DNA of 64,000 nt from MVRE01 sp015660965. Lineage in GTDB: Archaea > Halobacteriota > Methanomicrobia > Methanomicrobiales > Methanospirillaceae. Under the pieces are notes generated by a model. That model made no database searches and was not told where the DNA came from. It worked only from the letters and a program-made list of their open reading frames with translations. Position numbers and translations under genes: made by a program. The stretch is from the NCBI GenBank assembly GCA_050015095.1, contig JBEKCC010000002.1:216475-280474 (forward strand), read 5' to 3'. Below are positions 53,668 through 61,886 of the stretch, in pieces (position 1 is the stretch's first letter; each line of letters opens with the position of its first letter).

Positions 53668-53829
53668 TTACTTTTTTGCAAGCTTTTTCAGGTTATCTTC
53701 AGGAAGCATCTTTGCAATGCTCATCTTTGTTGGACAGCGACCCAGCTTCAGCCCAAGTTTCTTTGCCTCATCCTTGAGCACTTTCGTGTCAATATTTTTG
53801 ATGAACTCACTCAGATCTTTTTTTTCCAT
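53668..53829 (-). CDS. Small basic hypothetical protein
   Basis: 53-codon gene on the minus strand convergent with mcr. The product is helical and Lys-rich: DLSEFIKNIDTKVLKDEAKKLG, then LGRCPTKMSIAKMLPEDNLKKLAKK. Pattern and length suggest a SAP-like or small nucleic-acid-binding helical unit, but no family is recognised. Sequence bias looks coding, with a promoter in the AT-rich stretch to its right. Confidence 0.55.
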   Translation of the reverse strand: MEKKDLSEFIKNIDTKVLKDEAKKLGLKLGRCPTKMSIAKMLPEDNLKKLAKK

Positions 53830-54218
53830 AAATTATCAAAGAGAGCTATACATCCAGAAAAATAAGGTTTGCTACAGTAGTTAGTTTTGAGAAAATAGAG
53901 AAATTAAATTTTAATCTAAGCTAGCGTCTCGTATGCTATCTTTCGGGTTATCGCGAGATAAATTAAACTTCAATTCATGGATTATTGGTATCATTAGTCT
54001 TGTAATTAACATTGCGTGGTATTTGATCCAAACAAGATAGTAACATGACTAAGATCTGTCTTTAAGAAGTCCATATTTTGGAAAATTGGATAAAGGTTCA
54101 AGATCTTTATTTTCGTGGCTAATTTGAGTTATAATTCTAGAGAAATTCTCTCTTTGCACACGTTTACTAATGTAGATAGCTTAGTGACCGCGATGTCAGA
54201 GTGTTATAGTTTAAATGA
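53830..54218. other. AT-rich region with a possible 35-codon membrane peptide
   Basis: About 390 bases before the shared promoter element. The only candidate gene is 53933-54040 (+), MLSFGLSRDKLNFNSWIIG, followed by IISLVINIAWYLIQTR, a single membrane helix with charged ends. It has no clear ribosome site, so it is not called as a gene. Otherwise nothing is seen. Confidence 0.3.
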
Positions 54219-54241
54219 TTTATGCGCATATGTGTAATTAT
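54219..54241 (+). promoter_or_regulatory. Shared 23-bp promoter/operator element, copy 1
   Basis: Identical over 23 bases to 55518-55540; the core is atgcgcatatgtgtaattat. It includes the palindromes atgcgcat and catatg. It lies 29 bases before the Cys-rich peptide start, where a TATA box is expected. Confidence 0.6.
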
Positions 54242-54270
54242 AGTGCTTTAAACATGCAATTGGTGATTCA

Positions 54271-54471
54271 ATGCAAAAAGCTAACATAAATGCATCAAAC
54301 AAGAGCTCAAAAACACAGAATTCGTGTGACTGCAATATCACACAAACATGTGGGTGTGATAACCATTCACAGCACCAGACAGAAAAATCCGCCGGCACAC
54401 ACAAACCCTGCATATGCCTATTGTCAGATGAAGATGTCTCCTGCTGTGAAAACGAAAAGTTATGTCGGTGA
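54271..54471 (+). CDS. Small Cys-rich metal-binding-like protein
   Basis: 66-residue protein with 11 Cys and several His: NSCDCNITQTCGCDNHSQHQ, HKPCICLLSDEDVSCCENEK, LCR. The N-terminal third is Ser/Asn/Lys-rich. The density of CxC, CC and His suggests metal storage or redox sensing. No family recognised. It shares its promoter element with the gene at 55575, arguing that it is a real, co-regulated gene. Confidence 0.55.
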   Translation: MQKANINASNKSSKTQNSCDCNITQTCGCDNHSQHQTEKSAGTHKPCICLLSDEDVSCCENEKLCR

Positions 54472-54525
54472 TTGAAGTTACGTACATGTATTTGATAGCG
54501 AATTTCTGAATAACGTGTTTGTACC

Positions 54526-54795
54526 ATGATCAATCATCTCACCATTCCTCATTTGCTGGAACAGTTGATGCAGGAATCAAAAGAGACTGAACGATGGATT
54601 ACAGTTCGGGAGATTCGGGATCGGTTTCATCTCACGCGATATCAGTGTGCAACTATTTCAGGGTTTTTTCGGCGATTGGAACGTGGAAAGTTCAACTATT
54701 GTCCATATATCATAAAAAAAATCGACCGTACCCACACTACATATGGTACAGGAAAAACAAGAGTATACCGATACCTGGTCACGAAACGGTTTTAA
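54526..54795 (+). CDS. Small winged-helix-like protein
   Basis: 89-residue basic protein: LEQLMQESKETERWITVREIRDRFHLTRYQCATISGFFRRLERG forms a helix-turn-helix, followed by a wing (CPYIIKKIDRTHTT, TRVYRYLVTKRF). It lies 55 bases after the Cys-rich gene and is likely a local regulator. No family name assigned. Confidence 0.6.
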   Translation: MINHLTIPHLLEQLMQESKETERWITVREIRDRFHLTRYQCATISGFFRRLERGKFNYCPYIIKKIDRTHTTYGTGKTRVYRYLVTKRF

Positions 54796-54950
54796 GGACA
54801 ATTAGTGATCAGTTTCTTAATCCTGTTATTCGGTGCTTTAATGGAAAAATCAGTATGGTAATTTAGAGAGAATTAAAAAGTGTCAGAGGGGGTCCCCAAA
54901 ATATTGGATCACTTTAATGCAGTTTGTGGGAATAATAATCAGATAATGTT

Positions 54951-55331
54951 ATGGGATCAATAATGCAGGATGATACTACTAATATCTGCCACCGCCGAGG
55001 TAGGCCCCGCCTCCGTCGTATCATCAATGGTACTTCTGAATCACGGTGCTACAAGCCCTGCTGCTGTTCTGATGACAAAAGCGAAGGCATCTCGCTCAAG
55101 CCCGAAGAGATTGAACTGATCCGGCTCATCGATCTAGAAGGATTCGAACAGGAAGAGGCTGCTGAAAAACTCGGGGTTTCACGCAAGACAGCATGGCGAG
55201 ATCTACACGAAGCCCGCCGGAAGATTGCCGATGCACTCGTTAATGGGAAGGAGATTGAGATGACCGGCTGCAAGAAAGCGATGCAAGGCCTGTGCCCGAA
55301 GTGTCTACCGGTAGATGAAAACTTGGATTGA
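54951..55331 (+). CDS. DUF134-family HTH protein
   Basis: 126-residue regulator of the DUF134 type. An N-terminal CHRRGRPRLRRII arm and a Cys group (CYKPCCC) precede a sigma-70-like helix-turn-helix (EEIELIRLIDLEGFEQEEAAEKLGVSRKTAWRDLHEARRKIADAL), and C-terminal MTGCKKAMQGLCPKCLP adds more Cys. DUF134 proteins typically sit beside DUF5320 and NifX-like genes; here DUF5320 follows. It could sense metal or redox state through its Cys. Confidence 0.85.
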   Translation: MGSIMQDDTTNICHRRGRPRLRRIINGTSESRCYKPCCCSDDKSEGISLKPEEIELIRLIDLEGFEQEEAAEKLGVSRKTAWRDLHEARRKIADALVNGKEIEMTGCKKAMQGLCPKCLPVDENLD

Positions 55332-55517
55332 TTAGCCAGGTCTTAAAAATTTTTCCGACTGCATTGAAGATCGTTATCAGTGCATTCGGATCAAAGTAAA
55401 TCCTGTCAAATACCGAATGAGTAGCGTAGCGCGGAAGGGCAGTAGTCAATGTGCCGGGAGATGCACAAATGCATGCCCTCCGCGTAATTTCTCTTTTTGA
55501 TGCAAGAACCTAAAATC

Positions 55518-55540
55518 TTTATGCGCATATGTGTAATTAT
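55518..55540 (+). promoter_or_regulatory. Shared 23-bp promoter/operator element, copy 2
   Basis: Exact copy of 54219-54241, 34 bases before the DUF5320-like gene, which leads into atwA. This places atwA and the Cys-rich gene in one putative regulon. Confidence 0.6.
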
Positions 55541-55574
55541 TGATCATATTGATCCAATGTACGGAGTGATAAAA

Positions 55575-55721
55575 ATGCCGAACTTTGACGGAACCGGACC
55601 ATTAAAACGAGGAAGAATTGTCGGACGAGGTCTAGGACCTTGCAAAAATGGCACTAATGAATGCCGGCGTCATACACAAAATGCCGATTCGCTATTGAAC
55701 GAAGAATCTCGTGCTAAATAA
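55575..55721 (+). CDS. DUF5320-like small protein
   Basis: 48-residue protein beginning MPNFDGTGPLKRGRIVGRGLG, then PCKNGTNECRRHTQNAD, matching the N-terminal pattern M-P-x-F-D-G-T-G-P of DUF5320 proteins that accompany DUF134 and NifX-like genes. The usual Gly/Met-rich and coiled C-terminus is absent, so this is a short form. The start ATG 55575 has cggag upstream; ATG 55557 is an alternative. Twelve bases before atwA. Confidence 0.75.
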   Translation: MPNFDGTGPLKRGRIVGRGLGPCKNGTNECRRHTQNADSLLNEESRAK

Positions 55722-55733
55722 ACATAGTATAGA

Positions 55734-57347
55734 GTGACTGAAACCATGCCATTGCCATTCATCACCGTGAACAATCTCTGCATGGACTTTGACAGCACCA
55801 GAGTTCTCAATAACGTGTCATTCGAAATACCGGAAGGTGAAATCATCGGCGTGATTGGCAGGAGCGGTGCGGGAAAAAGTGTGCTCATGCACCTACTTAG
55901 GGGTATCGAACAGCCGCCGACACAAGGCTCAGTCATCTATCATGTTGCTGTCTGCAACAAGTGTGATTACACAGATGTACCGAGTCGTGTTGGAAAGAAA
56001 TGTCCAAAGTGCGGGAGCAACCTTATCGCAACTGATGTTGATCTTTGGGACGAGCAGAACGACGGGATGAAATCCAGGGTTATGCAACGGACTGCAATTA
56101 TGTTCCAGCGAACATTCGCTCTCTACGGTAATGATAGGGTGATAGAGAATGTGCTTCATGCGCTCGATGATATTGATTATCCTACAGAACACGCCATTAA
56201 TCGTGCTGCCGACCTGATCGATCAGGTAAAACTCTCGCATCGGATGATGCACATTGCTCGCGACCTTTCTGGCGGTGAGAAACAACGGGTTGTACTCGCT
56301 CGACAACTTGCCAAGAATCCGGCTATGCTTTTTGCTGATGAACCCACAGGTACACTCGACCCTGAAACAGCACGATTGGTTCATACCATGCTCACAGAAG
56401 CGGCAAAAAAGAATAAAATGGGCATGGTTGTGACATCGCACTTCTCCAATGTAATTGAGGCCATGGCAGACCGGGCTATTCTCCTTGTTGATGGCCAGAT
56501 TGCAAAGATCGGCCCCCCAGTCAACGTTATCCGTTCTTTTGTGAGGGATCAGTCTAATGAGGCATACACAAATGTTCAGGGATTTGGTGAGAAAGTACTA
56601 GTAGCGAGGGATGTTTCCAAGCGCTACTTCTCGGTCGATCGTGGCGTTGTAAAAGCAGTGAACGTTGTTACTTTTGATGTCGTACAGAAAGAAATCTTCG
56701 GAATCATCGGCAAGAGCGGTTCTGGAAAGACAACGCTTTCTCGAATGATGGCCGGAATTATCGAACCGACAACTGGTGAAATGAATGTCCGGATTGGTGA
56801 TGATTGGATTGACATGACCAAACCTGGCATTGATCAAAGAGGGAGAGCAAAGGAATACATCGGTCTCCTACACCAGGAATATGATCTTTATCCACACCGT
56901 ACGGTGCTCGACAATCTCACCGATGCGATTGGATTGGAATTCCCCAAAGAACTCGCAAAGCGAAAGGCAATCAATACACTAGGTATGGCAGGATTCACAG
57001 ATGAGAAATCAAAAGAAATTCTGAACCGATATCCTGGTGAACTAAGTAATGGGGAACGACACAGAGTCGCTCTCGCACAGGTACTCATTCATGAACCAAC
57101 TATTGTCATACTTGATGAGCCAACTGGCACTATGGATCCGATCACGAAACAGGATGTGAAGCAGTCGATTCTGCATGCTCGTGATGAGTCTGAAGAGACA
57201 TTTATCGTGGTTTCTCATGACATGGACTTTGTACGAGACATTTGCGACCGGGTTGCGTTAATGCGAGGAGGTAAAATTATTCAAATAGGAAAGACAGCGG
57301 ATGTGCTGGCGATTCTAAATGAGGAAGAACGAAGGAGTCTCGCATAA
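55734..57347 (+). CDS. atwA: MCR activation component A2 (AtwA)
   Basis: 537-residue twin ABC ATPase that supports ATP-dependent reductive activation of Ni in MCR. Domain 1: Walker A GRSGAGKSVL, an inserted zinc ribbon (CNKCDYTDVPSRVGKKCPKC, about 79-98), signature LSGGEKQRVVLARQLA, Walker B MLFADEPTGTLDP. Domain 2: GKSGSGKTTLSRMM, LSNGERHRVALAQVL and VILDEPTGTMDP. No membrane parts. The start is GTG 55734; ATG 55746 is possible. Likely co-transcribed with the DUF5320-like gene, which is an uncommon partner. Confidence 0.95.
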   Translation: MTETMPLPFITVNNLCMDFDSTRVLNNVSFEIPEGEIIGVIGRSGAGKSVLMHLLRGIEQPPTQGSVIYHVAVCNKCDYTDVPSRVGKKCPKCGSNLIATDVDLWDEQNDGMKSRVMQRTAIMFQRTFALYGNDRVIENVLHALDDIDYPTEHAINRAADLIDQVKLSHRMMHIARDLSGGEKQRVVLARQLAKNPAMLFADEPTGTLDPETARLVHTMLTEAAKKNKMGMVVTSHFSNVIEAMADRAILLVDGQIAKIGPPVNVIRSFVRDQSNEAYTNVQGFGEKVLVARDVSKRYFSVDRGVVKAVNVVTFDVVQKEIFGIIGKSGSGKTTLSRMMAGIIEPTTGEMNVRIGDDWIDMTKPGIDQRGRAKEYIGLLHQEYDLYPHRTVLDNLTDAIGLEFPKELAKRKAINTLGMAGFTDEKSKEILNRYPGELSNGERHRVALAQVLIHEPTIVILDEPTGTMDPITKQDVKQSILHARDESEETFIVVSHDMDFVRDICDRVALMRGGKIIQIGKTADVLAILNEEERRSLA

Positions 57348-57431
57348 CAAAACAGTTGAATGGGTTAGTACAAGCGATTAGTTGTTTTACAGGTTATACT
57401 ACCTGTAGCTAGAACTCGAAATAATTGAACA

Positions 57432-58280
57432 TTAGATGGTTATCTTCATGCCAGTAGTTATTCTTTTAATCCGATCTTTTAGTATCGGTTTCATGATACT
57501 ATAGCCCGATGAACCTGTACAGTGGCCAGTATAGATTTTCTCGATACCCTCCTGAAGGATCCATCTTGCTGCACCCTCAATATTTTCTTTGGGTTCTTGA
57601 CAGCCTTTGATACTCGGGGACTCATAATGGAATCCTCCAATCACGGCTTTAATTTTTGTTCCTAAACATACGTCCTTTGCGGTAGTAATAATATTTTGAA
57701 CACCGGTATGACCACATCCAGTAAAGATAACAAGATGGTTATTCTCTTTTATAATCATGAATAGTTCATGTTCAAATTTGTCGTTAACGATTGTCCCATT
57801 CTTTCCTGAAAAAAGAATTCGGTTTACCGAAGGAATAGGATAGAGTCTCTTGATATCAGGTACAATGAATATACCCTCACCAATTTTTGTAATTGTATCA
57901 ACAAACGTGAATCTACCTGAATATTTTAAAAGTACCCGTGAATTGGTGCTTATGTTCTTCTCAATCTTCGGTGTTTTTACGAAAAGGGGGGTTAGTGCAT
58001 CTCTTTTTAAATAGATCTGTGCATTGTTATTGACCTGCAAAAAACCCATAAGTCCACCGGTGTGATCATTATGCCCGTGAGAAATCACAACCGCATCAAC
58101 AATACCAAGATCAACACCGAGTGCTGCCGCGTTCTTTAAAAGTCCATCATTCTTACCAGTGTCGTAGAGTATTTGTTTACCGTTCTTCTCAACTAATATC
58201 GAAAGGCCGTTATCAACAATATAACCCGTTGAGTCAGGCTTTGTATTTTCAAATAGTATTGTCGCATTCACACTGTCCAT
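57432..58280 (-). CDS. MBL-fold hydrolase, methanopterin-pathway type
   Basis: 282-residue metallo-beta-lactamase-fold protein with VVISHGHNDHTGGLMGFL (metal site), FTGCGHTGVQNII, GGFHYESPS and a C-terminal YTGHCTG. This is the group annotated as 7,8-dihydropterin-6-methyl-4-(beta-D-ribofuranosyl)aminobenzene 5'-phosphate synthase, an early methanopterin step in Methanocaldococcus. The group also contains other hydrolases, so the specific reaction is not certain. Monocistronic. Confidence 0.85.
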   Translation of the reverse strand: MDSVNATILFENTKPDSTGYIVDNGLSILVEKNGKQILYDTGKNDGLLKNAAALGVDLGIVDAVVISHGHNDHTGGLMGFLQVNNNAQIYLKRDALTPLFVKTPKIEKNISTNSRVLLKYSGRFTFVDTITKIGEGIFIVPDIKRLYPIPSVNRILFSGKNGTIVNDKFEHELFMIIKENNHLVIFTGCGHTGVQNIITTAKDVCLGTKIKAVIGGFHYESPSIKGCQEPKENIEGAARWILQEGIEKIYTGHCTGSSGYSIMKPILKDRIKRITTGMKITI

Positions 58281-58310
58281 CTCCTCAACAAGTATAAAAA
58301 TTATTTCCGG

Positions 58311-58757
58311 TCATTGATGATTAGGGAGAGAATTGGATCGTCTAACCTTGCCACCTTGAACGCAATCGATATCCGGTGAATACGGTTTTATATCAATCAC
58401 TGGGGTGTTATCAAGAGCATCTAAGCCACGTACATGCAGTGTTCTTCCTTCACGTCCGATTAGTTCAACAACCGAAAACCCAATTGGATTGGGGCGGTTT
58501 GGTGAACGAGTTGCAAAAACGCCATGCTCAACAGGATTATGTGGGGGAATTGCAGTAAGTGCCGTCCTGTCAGCACGATCAAACCATGAGAGCACTATGA
58601 TGTGTTTTTGGGTTTCGAGATCTTTGAGTCCGGGGAGATATTGTTCATCAATAACAATTTCCGATACTGTGTCTGAGAATCTTCCCTGGTGGGGTGCATC
58701 CTTCTTTTCTTTATAAATAGAATGAACAAAACCAATCGATTTCAATTCTATTTGCAT
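58311..58757 (-). CDS. trmO: TrmO-type tRNA (t6A37) methyltransferase
   Basis: 148 residues from ATG 58757 (MQIELKSIGFVHSIYKE), with ggagg 10 bases upstream; the longer frame to 58814 lacks support. TsaA/TrmO beta-barrel family: APHQGRFSDTVSEIVIDEQYLPGL, IIVLSWFDRAD, GVFATRSPNRPNPIGFSVVEL and DALDNTPVIDIKPYSPDID. TrmO N6-methylates t6A37 in tRNA-Thr using SAM. Confidence 0.92.
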   Translation of the reverse strand: MQIELKSIGFVHSIYKEKKDAPHQGRFSDTVSEIVIDEQYLPGLKDLETQKHIIVLSWFDRADRTALTAIPPHNPVEHGVFATRSPNRPNPIGFSVVELIGREGRTLHVRGLDALDNTPVIDIKPYSPDIDCVQGGKVRRSNSLPNHQ

Positions 58758-59005
58758 GATTGTTAATACCTCCAATAATTCTAGAAAAATATGGTATAAT
58801 AGGTTCTGATACATTAAACCGTTTTTACCTGCTCTAATTTCATCAGAGTAGAAACGTAGAATACCATAATTACTAATTATAGAGCGATAATCCGTGTATT
58901 TTGCCGTATAAAAGGATATGAAACACAGTATATTTTACATAGTTTACCGCGAAATGTGGATTACTAGATAAACTTAAGAGATAAAGAAGGTTAAGAAACG
59001 TTGCT

Positions 59006-60166
59006 ATGAAAAATGCCTTTCATATAATGTTAATACCGACTTTAGGCTGTCCTTCTCATTGTAGTTACTGTTGGAGTTCTGAGGAGGGATCTCCAATCAT
59101 GAGCATTGAAACTATCAAAGATGTGGTTGAATGGCTTAAGAATTTCCGGGAAGATCGGGTCACCTTTACCTTCCATGGCGGGGAACCCCTTCTCGCTGGT
59201 GCTGATTTTTATCGGAAGGCATTACCTTTACTTTCAGAGGGGCTAAGTCATCTGAAACCAGAATTTGCTATCCAAACCAATCTTTGGAAACTTACCCCGG
59301 AACTAGCCCAAATATTCGCTGAGTATAATGTTCCCATCGGGTCCAGTATAGATGGCCCTCAAGAACTTAATGATCTGCAGAGAGGGAACGGATACTATGA
59401 GAAGACCATGCGGGGTTATGAAATTGCCAAGGCTCATGGTCTAAATGTAAGATTCATCTGCACCTTCACCTCGTATTCTGTAAAATTTAGGGAAGATATA
59501 TTCAATTATTTCCTAGAAAATGATTTAACACTTAAATTGCATCCCGCATTACCATCTTTACGTAATGAAAATCCCAAGCAATGGGCACTTGATCCAGAAG
59601 AGTATGGAGATTTGTTAGTGTATCTTCTGGATAAATATCTGGAACACTTGGGTGAGATTGAAGTTATGAATATTAACGACTTGTGCAGATGTGTGTTCAC
59701 CCGTCGGGGTTCAGTTTGCACATTCGTGGATTGTATGGGGAACACCTTTGCGGTTGGACCGGATGGAAGTATATACCCATGCTATCGGTTTGTAGGTATG
59801 CCAGAATATATTATGGGCAATGTGAAGGACCATCCAAGCAAGGAAGATCTTGCCCAATCTAACGCTGGGAAACTTATGCAACAATTTAAGGAGTACGTGG
59901 ATCGGGAATGTAAGGACTGCCCCCACATCAAATATTGTCGAGGCGGATGTCCCTACAATGCAATTGCACCTACTGGTGGTGGTGAAATAAAAGGTGTCGA
60001 CCCATACTGCACTGCCTATAAGAGGATCTTCAATGAAATAACTGAACGACTCAATAAAGAGATGTTCGAATCGCCTATGATAGAAATGACTACCTTTCAA
60101 ACAAAAGTTAGGAAAGCTGCTAAACCAGGAATCATGACAATAATACAAAAGATCGTTGCAAAGTAG
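59006..60166 (+). CDS. SPASM radical SAM peptide-modifying enzyme
   Basis: 386-residue enzyme. The radical SAM motif CPSHCSYC (CxxxCxxC, about 15-22) is followed by TFHGGEPLL and GSSIDGPQELND, and a SPASM region with CTFVDCMGN, YPCYRF, then CKDCPHIKYCRGGCPYN and a final Cys (GVDPYC). It resembles anaerobic sulfatase-maturing and methanogen peptide-modifying families. No sulfatase and no obvious Cys-rich precursor peptide adjoin it; the only neighbour is the 83-residue protein downstream. Substrate unknown. Confidence 0.9.
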   Translation: MKNAFHIMLIPTLGCPSHCSYCWSSEEGSPIMSIETIKDVVEWLKNFREDRVTFTFHGGEPLLAGADFYRKALPLLSEGLSHLKPEFAIQTNLWKLTPELAQIFAEYNVPIGSSIDGPQELNDLQRGNGYYEKTMRGYEIAKAHGLNVRFICTFTSYSVKFREDIFNYFLENDLTLKLHPALPSLRNENPKQWALDPEEYGDLLVYLLDKYLEHLGEIEVMNINDLCRCVFTRRGSVCTFVDCMGNTFAVGPDGSIYPCYRFVGMPEYIMGNVKDHPSKEDLAQSNAGKLMQQFKEYVDRECKDCPHIKYCRGGCPYNAIAPTGGGEIKGVDPYCTAYKRIFNEITERLNKEMFESPMIEMTTFQTKVRKAAKPGIMTIIQKIVAK

Positions 60167-60339
60167 AATTTCATATTCTGTTCTTGCTATTCCCAAAGAA
60201 ATTGGTTAGCACCATATTGTCTGCATCATTTTAGATTTGTTTTCGCAAAGTTTCGTTTAATTGACCCTCAAATTTTACATACAATTTCTAAAAAAAAATA
60301 GATGAAAATATTTTCATTACAAATGATGTATTGTCTATT

Positions 60340-60591
60340 ATGAAACCAAAAAACCCTCGCCGGAAAAAAATTCAAAACCAATTAATTGAAAAATTGACAA
60401 AAATGTTATTATCCGCTTTGTCTAATCAAGATGATTTCATATTAACTTATGAACCTACATCGAATGGTAATACGGATATTCATGTTATGTGTGGGAAACT
60501 TATCACACCTTGTATGCTCGGAACATTAACAAACAGAGCGGATATGCAAGAAAGCGAAGGGTGCGAACACTTAAAAATAGAATCGAAATAA
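60340..60591 (+). CDS. Small hypothetical protein after SPASM enzyme
   Basis: 83 residues from ATG 60340 (the frame extends 9 bases to a TTG). A basic N-terminus (KPKNPRRKKIQNQLIEKLTKML) leads to an amphipathic helix and a C-terminal part with VMCGKLITPCMLGTLTNRAD and GCEHLKIE (three Cys). An AT-rich promoter precedes it. Position after an orphan radical SAM enzyme makes it a possible substrate or partner, but nothing in the sequence proves that. Confidence 0.5.
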   Translation: MKPKNPRRKKIQNQLIEKLTKMLLSALSNQDDFILTYEPTSNGNTDIHVMCGKLITPCMLGTLTNRADMQESEGCEHLKIESK

Positions 60592-60986
60592 TTTGAAACT
60601 TTGAATTGCATGACATGTAACTCTATATAGGATTTTTTTTTGTATTGCAGAAATCGACCCTGAAGTTGTATTCTTTTCAATGGACGAGGATGATCAATCT
60701 CAAATTCTGTCGAAAGCCACTTTGAAGTTTTCCTAGTTAATCCGGTAAAATAACATCAACTAAACTTTTTTTTAATTAAAGTAAATTTACCTGTGTTAAA
60801 TTCTTCAATTTTTGGCCCTTTTATAAAACGGCCTGATTTAATTGCGATTTGCAAAATTTCGTTTCGAAACCTTTTAATTAAGTACAAGCCAATTTTAGAA
60901 TGACCACAAAGAGTTTTAACTCGATGTGCGTGGCATTGCATTTTGAATACTCTCGTGCACTCTTAAGCACGCAGGGAGGAGGCTAA
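60592..60986. other. mtr upstream region with mcrA-like relic
   Basis: 395 bases. At 60735-60776 the sequence parallels the last codons of mcrA and its terminator (see findings). The BRE/TATA-like cgaaaccttttaatta (60865-60880) is the best mtr promoter, giving a leader of about 80 bases. No intact gene. Confidence 0.5.
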
Positions 60987-61886
60987 ATGAACAATATTGT
61001 ATTTGGCATTGGAATTACTGCTTTGATAGGAGCTCTTGCCGCCGTAGCCGGTGCTGCGGAAGATACTGAGTCCAACATTGGGTCTCAAGGAGACCCGAAC
61101 TCACAGGTTCAACTCGCCCCACAGATGGGTTACATACACCGTATCTTCAATAAAGCAATTGCCGGTGAACCCCCAGCATATGGGCTGTGGATCGTATTAG
61201 GCGCCGGGCTTGCATGGTCCTTCATGGCAATGCAGTTGAATGCGGTCCTTGCGATCGTACTCGGCTCTGTTCTTGCAGTTTTTGTCCAAGGAGTCTACGC
61301 AACTACTGCCTACGTTGGCAGAACGGCAAGTCTAAAGAAATTTGGGCAGCCGATTTACGTGGACATATTGAAGTCAATGACAACAGTGACTATGGCACAT
61401 GCCTTTATCGCCATTTTCTGTACCGTCACCCTCTGTTACCTGATGAACGCTGCCCTCGGGCACCCATTCCCACTACCACTTCTCGGTTTTGTGTGGGGTA
61501 TCGCCCTTGGCGCTGCAGGCTCAGCAACGGGTAACCCCTACTACGGCAAAGAACGCCAGTACCAGAACCAGAAGTTCGGTGCAGGTGTCCCAATTGCGCA
61601 ATCAGGGAACATCGTCCGTTATGCTGAAGCGGGTGAACGAAACTCACTTGATAATGGGTTCTTCACTGCTAAGCTTGGTGGTCCCGCATCTGGTGTCTGT
61701 TTTGGATTGATTGTATTCCTTGAACTTTGGCGTACTATTCTCTTTGAAAACATCAGTGCCGGTTGGGGAGCAATTATCATTGGTGTTTTGATGATTCTTG
61801 TCTTTACAATCATCGACCGGTACATTGAGGTCTGGGGCCGTAAGACCTACGGACCGTATGCTAAACCAGAGGAGGCAAAATCATGA
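60987..61886 (+). CDS. mtrE: Tetrahydromethanopterin S-methyltransferase subunit E
   Basis: 299-residue integral membrane subunit of the Na+-pumping methyl-H4MPT:CoM methyltransferase. About six helices; conserved EDTESNIGSQGDPNSQVQLAPQMGYIHR near 25-52 and FGAGVPIAQSGNIVRYAEAG near 195. Strong ribosome site gggaggaggc before the ATG. First gene of mtrEDCBA. Overlaps mtrD by four bases. Confidence 0.97.
   Translation: MNNIVFGIGITALIGALAAVAGAAEDTESNIGSQGDPNSQVQLAPQMGYIHRIFNKAIAGEPPAYGLWIVLGAGLAWSFMAMQLNAVLAIVLGSVLAVFVQGVYATTAYVGRTASLKKFGQPIYVDILKSMTTVTMAHAFIAIFCTVTLCYLMNAALGHPFPLPLLGFVWGIALGAAGSATGNPYYGKERQYQNQKFGAGVPIAQSGNIVRYAEAGERNSLDNGFFTAKLGGPASGVCFGLIVFLELWRTILFENISAGWGAIIIGVLMILVFTIIDRYIEVWGRKTYGPYAKPEEAKS

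Noticed and set aside
54204..54533. 109-codon minus-strand frame
   Set aside because: It is antisense to the Cys-rich plus-strand gene, which has a duplicated promoter element supporting it.
60756..60941. 61-codon minus-strand frame upstream of mtrE
   Set aside because: It covers the likely mtr promoter and has no recognisable features.
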